From the NCBI GenBank assembly GCA_024742485.1, contig JANSYK010000001.1, positions 1,364,001-1,428,000 of the forward strand: a stretch of 64,000 nt of DNA. Reading direction: 5' to 3'. Both the position numbers and the translations under genes were made by a program. Below, piece by piece: positions 31,735-40,885 of the stretch. The notes beneath the pieces were generated by a model. The model worked only from the letters and a program-made list of their open reading frames with translations. It had not been told where the DNA came from and did not search any database. Position 1 is the stretch's first letter. The number at the start of each line of letters is the position of its first letter. Origin of the DNA: Alphaproteobacteria bacterium. Lineage in GTDB: Bacteria; Pseudomonadota; Alphaproteobacteria; Rhizobiales; Rhizobiaceae.

Positions 31735-32163
31735 AATGCCAGTCGGCCTGTAAGCCGGGTTCTGTATGGCCCGCCGCCGAAGCGACAGGCGTGGTAGCCA
31801 TTCCTCTGGGACCGAACTTGCGTCCGGCCTCAAGCAACCTACCCGGATGACAAACCCGGAAACAGGCCGGGGCTCGCGCCCCGTGTCATCCCTATTCGGT
31901 CTTGCTCCCGGTGGGGTTTGCCTTGCCATTGCTGTTGCCAGCAACGCGGTGGGCTCTTACCCCACCCTTTCACCCTTGCCTCGCCGGCATTTCCGTCCCG
32001 CACGGGGCGGGTCGGGACGACGAGGCGGTTTGCTTTCTGTGGCACTTTCCCTGGGGTTGCCCCCGCCGGAAGTTATCCGGCACCGTGTTTCCGTGGAGCC
32101 CGGACTTTCCTCACCCCGCTGTCTTTCGACTCTGCAGGGCGCGGCTACCCGGCCGACTGGCAA
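31735..32163 (-). ncRNA. rnpB: RNase P RNA (type A)
   Basis: Catalytic RNA that matures the 5' ends of tRNAs. On the minus strand the 5' arm GCCAGTCGGCC pairs perfectly over 11 bp with the 3' arm GGCCGACTGGC, forming helix P1. Conserved core blocks are present in order: GAGGAAAGTCCGGGCTCC near the 5' end, AGGGTGAAAGGGTGGGGTAAGA in the middle (conserved core, here given in part) and ACAGAACCCGGCTTACAG just before the 3' P1 arm. The length of about 430 nt fits alphaproteobacteria. The exact ends are inferred from P1. Open frames on either strand across this region are not genes. Confidence 0.95.
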
Positions 32164-32233
32164 AGGTCTGATAACCGAGCCTGCCGACAATTGCCAGAAA
32201 ATCATGCTCGACTGGGGTGATCGACAAGCGCTG

Positions 32234-33409
32234 TCAGGTCGCAGGCAGATTGGCGGCGAAAAAATCAATCTGGTTTTGTCCCATCACCTTGCGGATCGTC
32301 TCCTGCTCCATTCCGGCGTCAAGCAGCGCCTCGGTGATCCGGTTGAGCTCGGAAACGTCGACCGGTGTGCCGACGGCACCGTCAAAATCAGAACCGAGCG
32401 CCACATGGTCTTCGCCAACCAGATCGATCGCTGCCTTGATCGCCGCAGCAATGCCCTTTGGAGACGCGTCGCATATGGCCTGGCTCCAGAAGCCGATGCC
32501 GATCAGACCGCCCCGTTCGGCGACCTCGACCATCAGCTTGTCAGACGCGTTGCGAGACGACCGACAATGGCCATAGGTACCGGTGTGGCTGATGACGACA
32601 GGCCGCTGCACAATCTCCAGCGTGTCGCGCACCACAGCTTCCGACGAATGGGAGACATCAATCATGATCCCCAACTCCTCCATCCGGCCGACAGCCTGCC
32701 TGCCAAAATCCGTCAGCCCGCTGCCGCTGTCGCCATGGAGGGAGCCCCCCAGTCTGTTGTCGAAAAAATGCTGCAGGCTCATCATCCGGAAACCGGCGTC
32801 GTAAAGTTGGTTGATCGTATCGAGGTTTCCGGAAAGGGCGTGCGAGCCTTCGGTCCCCAGGAGCCCCCCGACGACCGCCTCCCCACCATTGCGCCTCGCC
32901 ATGAGCACTTCGAGGTCGGCGGTGTTTTTGACGATGAGCAACCTGTCGGAAGCGTCGGAAAAATCATGCAGCTTCTGCGCCTGAAAGAGCGCCCGTTCCG
33001 TCAGATCACCCCAGGTTCGCCTCGGCCAAAGTTGTGCAACGGCCAACAGCGTGATGGCGTCAAATCCGCCCTCGCCGGTTTGGGCATGTTCGGATGATCC
33101 GGGGAATTTCGTCACGGTGGTGAACACCTGGAGGGCCATATTGCCTTCGATCATCCGAGGGACATCGACATGGCCACGATCCCAACGCTGCGTGAGATCG
33201 CGTCTCCAAAGCAGGGAATCTGCATGCAGGTCGGCAATGTTCAGCGTTTCGTGAAAGGCTCTCGCAGCATCGGAAACTGGCCCGCGCTCTGCCCGGTCGA
33301 CCCTGTTGATGAGACTGTCGACCAGGGCGGGGACCACGGTGGGCAACGCCACCAAGGCGCCTGCCACGAGAACCAGGGGAACGATCCAGATCAAATGCCG
33401 TTTGCGCAA
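32234..33409 (-). CDS. Membrane dipeptidase, peptidase family M19
   Basis: Zinc dipeptidase related to renal dipeptidase, cleaving dipeptides, possibly including those with D-residues. The protein is about 391 residues: an N-terminal membrane anchor (LIWIVPLVLVAGALVAL) and then the TIM-barrel domain with the metal motif NIADLHADSLLW, the bridging glutamate in LLGTEGSHAL, and DVSHSS and VISHTG carrying the histidines. No ATG is available: TTG at 33409 is chosen because GGGAGG lies about 8 bases upstream; another TTG at 33445 is possible. It is near several peptidoglycan-degrading genes, which suggests a wall-peptide substrate, but that is inference. Confidence 0.88.
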   Translation of the reverse strand: MRKRHLIWIVPLVLVAGALVALPTVVPALVDSLINRVDRAERGPVSDAARAFHETLNIADLHADSLLWRRDLTQRWDRGHVDVPRMIEGNMALQVFTTVTKFPGSSEHAQTGEGGFDAITLLAVAQLWPRRTWGDLTERALFQAQKLHDFSDASDRLLIVKNTADLEVLMARRNGGEAVVGGLLGTEGSHALSGNLDTINQLYDAGFRMMSLQHFFDNRLGGSLHGDSGSGLTDFGRQAVGRMEELGIMIDVSHSSEAVVRDTLEIVQRPVVISHTGTYGHCRSSRNASDKLMVEVAERGGLIGIGFWSQAICDASPKGIAAAIKAAIDLVGEDHVALGSDFDGAVGTPVDVSELNRITEALLDAGMEQETIRKVMGQNQIDFFAANLPAT

Positions 33410-33498
33410 AACAAAACCTCCCGATGGCCTGATGCGATGTAGCAACTCATCGGGAGGCTTCCAAGCCTTGTTATTGGATGCAGTCGGTATCCGCCGCT

Positions 33499-34035
33499 TT
33501 ATCCGGTGATCTTGCGAACCTTTTTGCAGTAGCGGGAAGACACCGGATTCATCCGTTTGGCGCCATGGCCGGCATTGTAGCGCAGCACGGTGCCACAGGT
33601 ATCACCACCGCTCAATTTGTGTGCGCCGGCCAAATATTTCATTCCATATTTGATGTTGGTCTCGGGATCATACAGGCCCTTGCGCGAACCACGATATCCC
33701 ATCAGCCTGGCTGTCCCCAGCTTGATTTGCATCAAGCCGACTTCACCGGCCCGGCCGCGCGCCTTGGGATTGAAATTGCTTTCCACCCGGACAATGGCAT
33801 GAGCCAGATTGGTGGGAACACCATGCTTTCTGGCATAGCGATTGATCAGATGCGAGTATTTCGACTTCTGCACGGTCTTGCCCGACTGGGCGGATGATTT
33901 GAAAATCGACGCCGTGATGGCTCCGAAGTCGATACCTTTCTTTTCACCTTCAGCAGCGTCGTCCGCAAAAGCGGATCCAAGTGAGATCATGCCGACACAG
34001 GCTGTCGCGCAAAGGAGGGTAGCAAGTCTATTCAT
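33499..34035 (-). CDS. Secreted lytic transglycosylase, SLT domain
   Basis: Cleaves the glycan strand of peptidoglycan without water. The 178-residue protein has a signal peptide (cut near SAFADDAA) and a compact SLT domain. The catalytic glutamate is E85 in VRVESNFNP, followed by GEVGLMQIKLGTARLMGY and the late RYNAGHG motif. Two cysteines (DTCGTVL and SRYCKK) may form a disulfide. The ATG at 34035 has GGAG about 8 bases upstream. It lies head to tail with the M19 dipeptidase (about 90 bp apart). Confidence 0.92.
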   Translation of the reverse strand: MNRLATLLCATACVGMISLGSAFADDAAEGEKKGIDFGAITASIFKSSAQSGKTVQKSKYSHLINRYARKHGVPTNLAHAIVRVESNFNPKARGRAGEVGLMQIKLGTARLMGYRGSRKGLYDPETNIKYGMKYLAGAHKLSGGDTCGTVLRYNAGHGAKRMNPVSSRYCKKVRKITG

Positions 34036-34255
34036 TCCAGTACTCCGAACGGTACGCCGCGATCGTCATGGCGATGGCGGTCATACTTCCGCGGCTTGAG
34101 CGCCGCTTTTCTTGATGCACGATGGGGAAGACTGGATGTCCGCCCCAACGCAGGTTGAATGCGGAGCCATTCCTAATTCGGATTTACGTTGAATGGTGGC
34201 AACGCGGTCACGTTGCATTACCGTATGTAAGAAACAGGATTGTGCAGTGCAAAAA

Positions 34256-35026
34256 TCAGGTGATTTCAGACCGTTTCGGCAGAGTCTTGAGCAATCTGTG
34301 CAACGTCTCGATGGTCGCTGCATCAGCGATTCCATCAACTCTGGAGGGGCGGAAATGACGCTGAAACGCGGTCACGACTGCGGCTGTCATTTCGTCATAT
34401 TTTCCATTAATTTCAAGGCCATACCCATAAAGTAACAGCATGGCCTGCAGTGCTTCGATCGGCTGTCCCGCATCGCCTGGTTGAAAGAACCGTCCACCGC
34501 CGGCGCAGGAGGGTTCAACGAAATGACCGACCCCGTTTTCAAAAAGTGATCGCCACGGGAATTTCTCTCCGGGATCAGCCTTTCGCTGCGGTGCAATATC
34601 GCTGTGAGCGACGATACGCTCGGGGACGATTGCCCATCTCTCGGCGCAATTTTGACACAAATGCACGACCGCATCGATTTGCGCCATCGGAAAATCGGGA
34701 GAGCCGGCCTCGTGGCCACGATTGGCGATTTCAATGCCGATGGAAAGCGAATTCAGATCCGTTTGGCCTCTCCAATGGCTTTGACCGGCGTGCCAGGCGC
34801 GTTTGTCTTCTTCGACCATCTGGACGATCCGACCGTCCTCGTAGACCAGATAGTGCGCCGAAACCTGAGACTCCTCCGTGCACAGCCATTGCAGCGCACT
34901 GTCAGCCGAATCCATGCCCGTATAGTGTAGTACCAGCATATCCGGGACCAATCCGCCGCGCCGAACACCAAAATTCGGTGATGGATGCGGTTCGGCGCTC
35001 GGAAAATCGACCGTGAGGCCGTTCAT
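34256..35026 (-). CDS. N-acetylmuramoyl-L-alanine amidase with peptidoglycan-binding domain (AmiD/AmpD-like)
   Basis: Zinc amidase that cuts the bond between MurNAc and the stem peptide. The 256 residues contain an amidase_2 domain (about 25-170) with zinc ligand H34 in LVLHYTGM, SAHYLVYEDG, and HSDIAPQRKADPG, followed by a C-terminal three-helix peptidoglycan-binding domain (about 185-245). No signal peptide is visible, so it may act in the cytoplasm in wall recycling, as AmpD does, unless exported by another route. Its start overlaps the TerB/J-domain gene by 4 bases, so the two are coupled. The 220 bp between it and the SLT gene hold no gene. Confidence 0.9.
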   Translation of the reverse strand: MNGLTVDFPSAEPHPSPNFGVRRGGLVPDMLVLHYTGMDSADSALQWLCTEESQVSAHYLVYEDGRIVQMVEEDKRAWHAGQSHWRGQTDLNSLSIGIEIANRGHEAGSPDFPMAQIDAVVHLCQNCAERWAIVPERIVAHSDIAPQRKADPGEKFPWRSLFENGVGHFVEPSCAGGGRFFQPGDAGQPIEALQAMLLLYGYGLEINGKYDEMTAAVVTAFQRHFRPSRVDGIADAATIETLHRLLKTLPKRSEIT

Positions 35027-35733
35027 GCCGCCTTGCGGTCTTTCTCGATCGCCGAGAAAGCCTCATTGAGAGCAGCCATCCGGTCGTTGGCGATCGCCAG
35101 AAACTCTTCCGGTACGCCACGCGCGATCAGGCGGTCGGGATGGCTCTCGGATACCAGGTGCCGGTATCGGCTCTTGATCTCGTCCAGCGTTGAATCCTTT
35201 GCAATCCCGAGCACCGCATAGGGGTCACGGGCCGAACTGTAGGTGTGCCGTGCCACGATCCGTTCAAAATGGACTTCGTCGACACGAAAAATCTCCGCGA
35301 CCCGGGCCAGAAAAGCCTGTTCCTTTTCATGCAGAACACCATCGGCCTTGGCAATATGAAAAAGGCCGTCAAGGATATCCTCCAGGATCAGACAATTCGC
35401 TTTGCCTGTGCCACAGAGCTCGGCCATTTTCGCAGCATAGGATTCATAACCCGCAACATCCTGTTTCGCCAGGTTGTACAGGCGCGAGACATTGCGTCCT
35501 TCCTTGTACGGAATCTCGAAAATGTCCTGGAATGCAACGACTTCGTCCGGTGTAACGATTCCATCGGCCTTCGCCATTTTGGCCGACAGCGCAATCATCG
35601 CCACTGAAAAAGCGACGCGACGGCGGGTTTCGGGATCTCCGGCAAACACCGTACGCACAGCCTCAATGACCCCGGAAATCGCACCCGTGGTTGCGCCACC
35701 AACAAATTCTCCGAGTCTGGCAAAGATCGACAT
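35023..35733 (-). CDS. TerB-J-domain protein (DjlA-like)
   Basis: A 236-residue protein with an N-terminal TerB-type helical domain (about 35-155, with paired acidic segments KADGIVTPDEV and KADGVLHEKEQ) and a C-terminal J domain (about 168-232) carrying the HPD motif in SESHPDRL. DjlA-type proteins are membrane-linked co-chaperones of DnaK; here the N-terminus is only weakly hydrophobic, so membrane insertion is uncertain. The stop codon overlaps the amidase start, which ties the two in one transcript. This DjlA-amidase pairing recurs in rhizobial genomes as far as I recall. Confidence 0.88.
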   Translation of the reverse strand: MSIFARLGEFVGGATTGAISGVIEAVRTVFAGDPETRRRVAFSVAMIALSAKMAKADGIVTPDEVVAFQDIFEIPYKEGRNVSRLYNLAKQDVAGYESYAAKMAELCGTGKANCLILEDILDGLFHIAKADGVLHEKEQAFLARVAEIFRVDEVHFERIVARHTYSSARDPYAVLGIAKDSTLDEIKSRYRHLVSESHPDRLIARGVPEEFLAIANDRMAALNEAFSAIEKDRKAA

Positions 35734-35828
35734 TCTGTGTCTTTACGTGATTTGCGTCCTTAAGGCGAGTGGTCAAAATCGCACTATGGGATCGGTCTTA
35801 CGAGATTGCGGATTTCGCTTCGTATCCA

Positions 35829-36644
35829 TCACCGTGCGCTGTTCATGGTCTGATTTAGAGCCTTCTTTAGGGCTGTTTTGTGACAGTCGAACGCGGCCTT
35901 TTCGGCTCGCCAGTGGTCCAGGTGCCCCTCTCGCGCGAGTTTGCGCATGGCCGCCTCCCCGACTGCGGCTGCGACAGTCGGTGCGTCCGCCATCTGCTTT
36001 AGAACCTGCCCAACCATTTCGAGTAGCGCGTCATCTGCCGGAATTCCATAACTTTGGCAGAACAAGGTCAGCCGGCGGCACCCGGCGTTGAGATCCCCCA
36101 GGGCCAGGGACTTCGTATCAGCCGCGTGAAACGACAGGGGTGTCATCCAAAAGGCAGCATAGGCAACATCTCGCAGGCGCGGCCCCGGACCCGCCAGATC
36201 GAAATCCACAACGGCCTTCGGAATCCCTTCGAAAAACACCAGATTATAGGGTGCAAAGTCATTGTGACAGATGACTTCGTGCCGGTCGGCATCCGCAAAG
36301 ACAACAGCCCAGCTCTCATCACCTTGAGGAGCAAAGGACTGCGTCGCGTCATGATAGGCCCGCAACATCCGCGCCGTTTCGATCAACGGCCCGTCCTGCT
36401 GCCAGATCTGTTGTCCGTGACCGGTGTCCCCTTCGATGTAATTGAGGATCTCGCGGTTTTTGTCGTCTATCCCGAGAAATCGCGGGCACGCGCCAAACCC
36501 CACCCGTTCGAGATGCAGCAGCAACCGGTGGATCGTCGGACTGGCGGCCGTTTGTGCACGCCGTACCGTGTTTCCCACACGCACAACGCCATTGTTGATA
36601 TTGCCGCCGGACAGGGGCGTTTCGATTTCGGACAAATCCACCAT
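35829..36644 (-). CDS. APH-family phosphotransferase (small-molecule kinase)
   Basis: A 271-residue protein of the aminoglycoside phosphotransferase/choline kinase fold. The catalytic loop is CHNDFAPYN (HxDxxxxN), followed by the metal-binding AVVDFDLAGPG; both are intact. Such proteins phosphorylate sugars, choline, aminoglycosides or other alcohols, and the substrate cannot be read here. The APH fold is also used by AmgK, a MurNAc kinase of wall recycling, and the neighbours are wall enzymes, but no MurU-like partner is present, so that idea is weak. It is about 95 bp from the DjlA-like gene on the same strand. Confidence 0.82.
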   Translation of the reverse strand: MVDLSEIETPLSGGNINNGVVRVGNTVRRAQTAASPTIHRLLLHLERVGFGACPRFLGIDDKNREILNYIEGDTGHGQQIWQQDGPLIETARMLRAYHDATQSFAPQGDESWAVVFADADRHEVICHNDFAPYNLVFFEGIPKAVVDFDLAGPGPRLRDVAYAAFWMTPLSFHAADTKSLALGDLNAGCRRLTLFCQSYGIPADDALLEMVGQVLKQMADAPTVAAAVGEAAMRKLAREGHLDHWRAEKAAFDCHKTALKKALNQTMNSAR

Positions 36645-37003
36645 TCCATGGAATCAATACACAGCCGTCATTCTAGCATGAGGTTGGCGGGTTGGGTCGC
36701 CATGGGCCGAGGCTGCCCAGTGGCCGGCAAAACAGAAGCCCCCCATCAGGATAGATTCATCGATAGGTTGAAAAATGCCGGCCAATGGGATCGTCGCAGA
36801 GGTAGAACCGTTGTTCTGGCGATCACCGCAACCGAAGCCTTCGGAAAAAATTAACACAGTCCCGGTATCAGTTCGTTAAGCATCGCGACCGACTGTGACT
36901 TGGGCCTTCGGTGAACAATCCACACAACCACGTGGTTCCATTTCTTCGTGAAACGCTCTAAAAGCTGAATAGTTGGATGATATCTGATTTGGATCGCCCC
37001 GAT
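36645..37003. other. Divergent intergenic region (about 360 bp)
   Basis: Lies between the minus-strand phosphotransferase and the plus-strand lysozyme and must hold both promoters. Nothing codes convincingly. A GGAAAAAATTAACAC stretch near 36845 is the most AT-rich part. No repeat or RNA was recognised. Confidence 0.5.
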
Positions 37004-37780
37004 ATGCATCACATCTTCCTAGCACTGACGCCACTCCTGATGCTCCTGATGTCCTGCACGACATCGGATCTCGGGATCGAATCGCAGGTTTCGCCGTCCA
37101 GATATGGCGATGCGGATCCCCAATATTTCGGCAGCAGCCATCCTGCAAAACACGCAATTCACGGAATTGATGTGTCGAAGTGGCAAGGTGACATTAACTG
37201 GAACAAGCTGCGGCGGGCAGATATCGCATTTGCCTTTATCAAATCGACCGAAGGCGGTGACCATCGCGATGACCGGTTTACGCAATATTGGCATGGCGCG
37301 AAGAGAGCCGGCATTCCGCGGGGCGCCTATCATTTCTTCTATTTCTGCCGCCCGGCCAAGGAGCAGGCCGCCTGGTTCATCCGCAACACGCCGAAGGACC
37401 GGTCAGCGCTCCCGCCGGTTCTTGATATCGAGTGGAACCACCAATCCAAAACCTGCAAGAAACGCCCTGATCCGGCAAAGATCCGCAGGGAGATGCAAAT
37501 CTTCCTCGACATTGTACAGGCGCACTACGGAAAACGGCCTCTGATCTACACCACGGTCGATTTCCACGAACAGAATCTCGAGGGGCATTTCGGCAATTAC
37601 CAGTTCTGGGTCAGGTCTGTTGCCGACCATCCGGACAATGTTTACCGTCGCCGCGATTGGCACTTCTGGCAGTACACGGGAACGGGCCGCGTTCCCGGAA
37701 TAGACGGGAACACGGATATCAATGTGTTTGCAGGCAGCCAAAAACAATGGAAGGAGTGGCTCGCAAACGCCACCCGCTAG
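37004..37780 (+). CDS. GH25 family lysozyme, probable lipoprotein
   Basis: Muramidase that cleaves MurNAc-GlcNAc bonds. From the ATG at 37004 it has 258 residues: a hydrophobic signal ending in a lipobox (LLMSC) and the GH25 barrel. Family motifs are GIDVSKWQGDINW, FAFIKSTEGGDHRDDRF, RGAYHFF and the catalytic DIEW pair in PPVLDIEWNH. The C-terminal HFWQYTGTGRVPGIDGNTDINVF is typical. An ATG 27 bases earlier (36977) is in frame but would put acidic residues ahead of the signal. Likely a periplasmic or membrane-attached enzyme; 64 bp upstream of the transglycosylase gene. Confidence 0.92.
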   Translation: MHHIFLALTPLLMLLMSCTTSDLGIESQVSPSRYGDADPQYFGSSHPAKHAIHGIDVSKWQGDINWNKLRRADIAFAFIKSTEGGDHRDDRFTQYWHGAKRAGIPRGAYHFFYFCRPAKEQAAWFIRNTPKDRSALPPVLDIEWNHQSKTCKKRPDPAKIRREMQIFLDIVQAHYGKRPLIYTTVDFHEQNLEGHFGNYQFWVRSVADHPDNVYRRRDWHFWQYTGTGRVPGIDGNTDINVFAGSQKQWKEWLANATR

Positions 37781-37844
37781 ACCACGAACAACGCCATCCC
37801 GGCGAAAGACCAATCTCCGCTATTGCGGATTCAAGGGGAATTCC

Positions 37845-39041
37845 ATGAAGCAATCCTGTTTTCTTGCCGCGGTTCTTTTGGCCGGCGGCACGTTTTTGGC
37901 AACCACGACATCAGGACACGCTGCTGCATGCGGGGGCGATTTCGGTCAATTCCTCAATGCCATCAAACAGGAGGCGATCGCGGCCGGAACATCGGCTCAA
38001 ACCGCCAATCGGGCGCTTGCCAACGCACGGATAGACAGAAAGGTGTTGAGCCGTGACCGGGCGCAGGGTGTTTTCAAGCGGACATTCCTGGATTTTTCAC
38101 GGCGGGTTATCAGTGGTAGTCGCTTCAAGAACGGGCAGACCAACCTGAAAAAATACGCAAGTGTATTTGAGCGCGCCGAGCGTGAATATGGTGTCCCAGG
38201 CCCGGTCATCACAGCCTTCTGGGGCCTTGAGACTGACTATGGTGCGGTTCAGGGGGACTTCAACACCATCAACGCCCTGGCCACCCTGTCTCATGATTGC
38301 CGCCGTCCGGAGCTTTTCACACCTCAACTGCTTGCTGCGATCGAACTGGTCGGAATGGGCGATATCGACCCTGCGCGTACAACGGGCGCCTGGGCCGGTG
38401 AAATCGGACAGGTCCAGATGCTTCCGGTGGACATCATCCGGTTTGGTGTCGACGCGGATGGTGACGGACATGTCAGACTGAAAAAGAGTGCCCCCGATGC
38501 CATCCTCACAGCGGCGAATTTCATTCGCCATCTGGGCTGGCAGGCTGATCAGCCCTGGCTTCAGGAAGTCAACGTCCCCGCCGAAATGGCCTGGCAGCAG
38601 TCCGGACTGGGCAAAGCGATATCGGTGACGGAATGGCAGGCCCAGGGCGTGACAGCCCGCGCCGGTTCTCTGCCGAACGGACAACTTCCGGCGGTTCTGC
38701 TGCTGCCGCAGGGGCGCAAGGGACCCGCGTTTCTGGCTTACCCCAATTTCTCCATCTATCTGGAGTGGAACAAGTCGTTCATCTATACAACGACGGCCGC
38801 CTATTTTGCGACCCGCCTGGCCGGTGCAAGTCCCTACAATGCCGGTAATCCGGACCCCGGCCTGAACGATGCGCAGATGAAAGCCCTGCAGACCATCCTG
38901 GCCGGCCGCGGCTATGATGTCGGTGATATTGACGGCATTCTCGGTGCCGGTACCCGCAATGCGGTGCAACAGGAGCAACTGCGCCTCGGCCTGCCGGCTG
39001 ATGCATGGCCAACGCCGAAGCTGCTTTCAATGCTGCAATAG
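37845..39041 (+). CDS. Lytic murein transglycosylase, MltB family, with peptidoglycan-binding domain
   Basis: Cleaves peptidoglycan glycan strands. The protein has 398 residues with a signal peptide (cut near SGHAAA), a GH103 catalytic domain (about 30-320) with the catalytic glutamate in FWGLETDYGAVQG and the motif GAWAGEIGQVQMLP, and a C-terminal peptidoglycan-binding domain (about 330-398, with ILAGRGYDVGDIDGILG). The ATG at 37845 follows AAGGGGA. It probably shares a transcript with the GH25 lysozyme. The repeat that follows its stop has a perfect 11-bp hairpin and may end transcription. Confidence 0.94.
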   Translation: MKQSCFLAAVLLAGGTFLATTTSGHAAACGGDFGQFLNAIKQEAIAAGTSAQTANRALANARIDRKVLSRDRAQGVFKRTFLDFSRRVISGSRFKNGQTNLKKYASVFERAEREYGVPGPVITAFWGLETDYGAVQGDFNTINALATLSHDCRRPELFTPQLLAAIELVGMGDIDPARTTGAWAGEIGQVQMLPVDIIRFGVDADGDGHVRLKKSAPDAILTAANFIRHLGWQADQPWLQEVNVPAEMAWQQSGLGKAISVTEWQAQGVTARAGSLPNGQLPAVLLLPQGRKGPAFLAYPNFSIYLEWNKSFIYTTTAAYFATRLAGASPYNAGNPDPGLNDAQMKALQTILAGRGYDVGDIDGILGAGTRNAVQQEQLRLGLPADAWPTPKLLSMLQ

Positions 39042-39050
39042 CTGCCATGA

Positions 39051-39130
39051 ACAATGCAGGTTTTGACGGAACCGGCAAAACCTGCATGCATTCTTCAAAT
39101 CACAGACCGACACTGTTGTCATGCTTTTGG
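39051..39130. repeat. Dispersed repeat, copy 2 (diverged)
   Basis: TGCAGGTTTTG and CAAAACCTGCA form a perfect 11-bp hairpin around ACGGAACCGG. A decayed second module (CACTGTTGTC) follows. Both strands of the first arm carry a compensating change (TTCAG to TGCAG with CTGAA to CTGCA), so pairing is kept. It lies between the converging MltB and antiporter genes. Confidence 0.75.
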
Positions 39131-39146
39131 CAATAGGTGACACAGG

Positions 39147-40556
39147 CTAGGTCTTGTGCCCATTAGAGTTTGTGTCCGATGGGCCGGACGAACCACCTGT
39201 CCTGTCCGTTTCGGCTGAAGACGGCTCTTTATCCGTTTGTTCGCCTGCGCGCGCGGCCCTGACGGCGCGCCGATGATAAAGGGCAAGACGCGCGGCCCGG
39301 TACCGCACGCGACCATAAAATATGGAGCGGTCGATCGCCTGCCGACCGCGCTGCACTTCGCCGATTTCAGCCGCATAGGCTTCCAGCAAGGCGGCCCGAT
39401 ACGTGGTGAGTCCCTCGGACGCTACCCTTTCGACACGGCGCATCAGATTGGTCCAGACCGGCGAGACCAGCAGGGAGATTGCCGTCACGGCGATGGCCAT
39501 GCGGTAGGCATCACCGCTGAGCGCCGCAGCACTCAAACCGGCAGCCGCCAACACAAAGGAAAACTCACCGATCTGGGCCATCGATAGCCCGGCAACCAGC
39601 GCTGTCTGCTGATCCGATCCCGTTAACCGCAGCAACGCTATGTTGAGCGCCGACTTGGCCGTAACCACGATGATGCAGGCGGCGATGACGAGCCAGAGAT
39701 TGGTCCAGATGAACTGCAGGTCGATCAGCAGGCCGATCGACAGGAAAAACACGACCAGAAGCACGCTCTGGATCGGTTCGATCACCGGAATGATCCTGCT
39801 GCGCAGGGTCGAATTGCCGATCAGGATGCCCGCTACGAAGGCCCCATAGACCGGTGATAGACCGGCGACACCTGACAATGCGGCTGCCGAAAAGCAAAAG
39901 GCCAGGGACCCCAGAGCCAGGATTTCAACATTGTTTTCGATTTGCTCGGTGAAAGGAACGCGTAACTTCCCGCGTTTTCCGAGCCACCACAGCAGGCCGG
40001 CGAGAATGAGCACCGCTGCGGTCACCCGCACGCTCGTTGCCACAATGTCCAGTTCACCTCCACCGAAACTCGTCACGAGGATGAGCATCGGCACGACCGC
40101 CAGGTCCTGCGCAATCAACACGCCGACCGCAATACGTCCCTCGGCGCCGCGCAGAACACCCATATCATCGAGCATCTTCATGGCCACCACGGTGCTCGAC
40201 AGCGCGATGATGAAGCCGAGGATGATGGATTCTGTGAAAACAAACCCGAGCCACTGACCGATCAGGATCGCCACCAGAAGCGCCGCAATGATCTGACCGC
40301 TGGCCACCAGCACAGCCTGTCGAAGGGTCAGCACGAAGGCCCTCAGGGAAAGCTCCATGCCGATGAAAAACAGCAGGATCAGAACACCCATCTCGGCCAG
40401 CAGATTGACATTCTCGGAGCTGGTAATCACACCAAAGCCGGTCGGACCAAGTGCGATGCCGGCGAGGATGAAACCAACCAGCGGCGGCTGCCTCAAACGG
40501 ATGAGACCCAGCCCCATCAAAACTGCAATCGCGGCGACAAACGCAATATTGCTCAT
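39147..40556 (-). CDS. Monovalent cation:proton antiporter-2 (CPA2) family protein
   Basis: Kef/RosB-type antiporter or efflux protein. From the ATG at 40556 it has 469 residues with about 12 membrane helices, including GLIRLRQPPLVGFILAGI, FFIGMELSLRAF and LIAQDLAVVPMLIL. There is no TrkA-N/RCK domain; the protein ends in a short basic and polar tail. The frame stays open upstream, and QTTVTDAAAHGAD directly before the ATG looks protein-like. GGAGGG sits 5 bases before a CTG at 40610, so a longer start is possible. The substrate, potassium or sodium, is not decidable. Confidence 0.9.
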   Translation of the reverse strand: MSNIAFVAAIAVLMGLGLIRLRQPPLVGFILAGIALGPTGFGVITSSENVNLLAEMGVLILLFFIGMELSLRAFVLTLRQAVLVASGQIIAALLVAILIGQWLGFVFTESIILGFIIALSSTVVAMKMLDDMGVLRGAEGRIAVGVLIAQDLAVVPMLILVTSFGGGELDIVATSVRVTAAVLILAGLLWWLGKRGKLRVPFTEQIENNVEILALGSLAFCFSAAALSGVAGLSPVYGAFVAGILIGNSTLRSRIIPVIEPIQSVLLVVFFLSIGLLIDLQFIWTNLWLVIAACIIVVTAKSALNIALLRLTGSDQQTALVAGLSMAQIGEFSFVLAAAGLSAAALSGDAYRMAIAVTAISLLVSPVWTNLMRRVERVASEGLTTYRAALLEAYAAEIGEVQRGRQAIDRSIFYGRVRYRAARLALYHRRAVRAARAGEQTDKEPSSAETDRTGGSSGPSDTNSNGHKT

Positions 40557-40745
40557 ATCAGCCCCGTGAGCGGCTGCGTCCGTTACAGTGGTTTGCAGGC
40601 TGTTGTCCAGAGATGCCCTCCAAGGGAATCGAGATAGGTCGCGCAACCGAGTCTGACACGGCTGCCGCGGTGCAGCAAGGCTGACACCCACATTGGGAAA
40701 CCGGCGGCATAGCAAGAATCGGATGGTCGTCAGTCATGAGTCGCG

Positions 40746-40836
40746 CTAGAGCAATTCAGGTTTTGACGGAATCGGCAAAACCCGAATGCATCAACACAAT
40801 CAAAGGCCCACACCGTTGTACCGTTTCTGACAAACG
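40746..40836. repeat. Dispersed repeat, copy 3
   Basis: CTAGAGCAATTCAGG, the loop ACGGAATCGG and CAAAACCCGAATGC, then the second module CCACACCGTTGTACC. Only the left half of the second hairpin remains. It occupies most of the useful part of the 329-bp divergent gap 40557-40885; the rest shows no gene. It ends about 50 bases before the EamA start and may contribute to its leader. Confidence 0.82.
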
Positions 40837-40885
40837 AGAAATGATCCGGCATGCAAACGATTGATGTCGATATGGAGATTCGCAC

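Noticed and set aside
31766-33097. Plus-strand open frame of 443 codons
   Set aside because: It runs antisense through rnpB and the M19 dipeptidase gene, has no ribosome site and gives a low-complexity, family-less protein.
34093-34120. GCGGC-TTGAGC-GCCGC hairpin followed by TTTTCTT on the plus strand
   Set aside because: It looks like an intrinsic terminator, but no plus-strand gene ends there; both flanking genes are on the minus strand.
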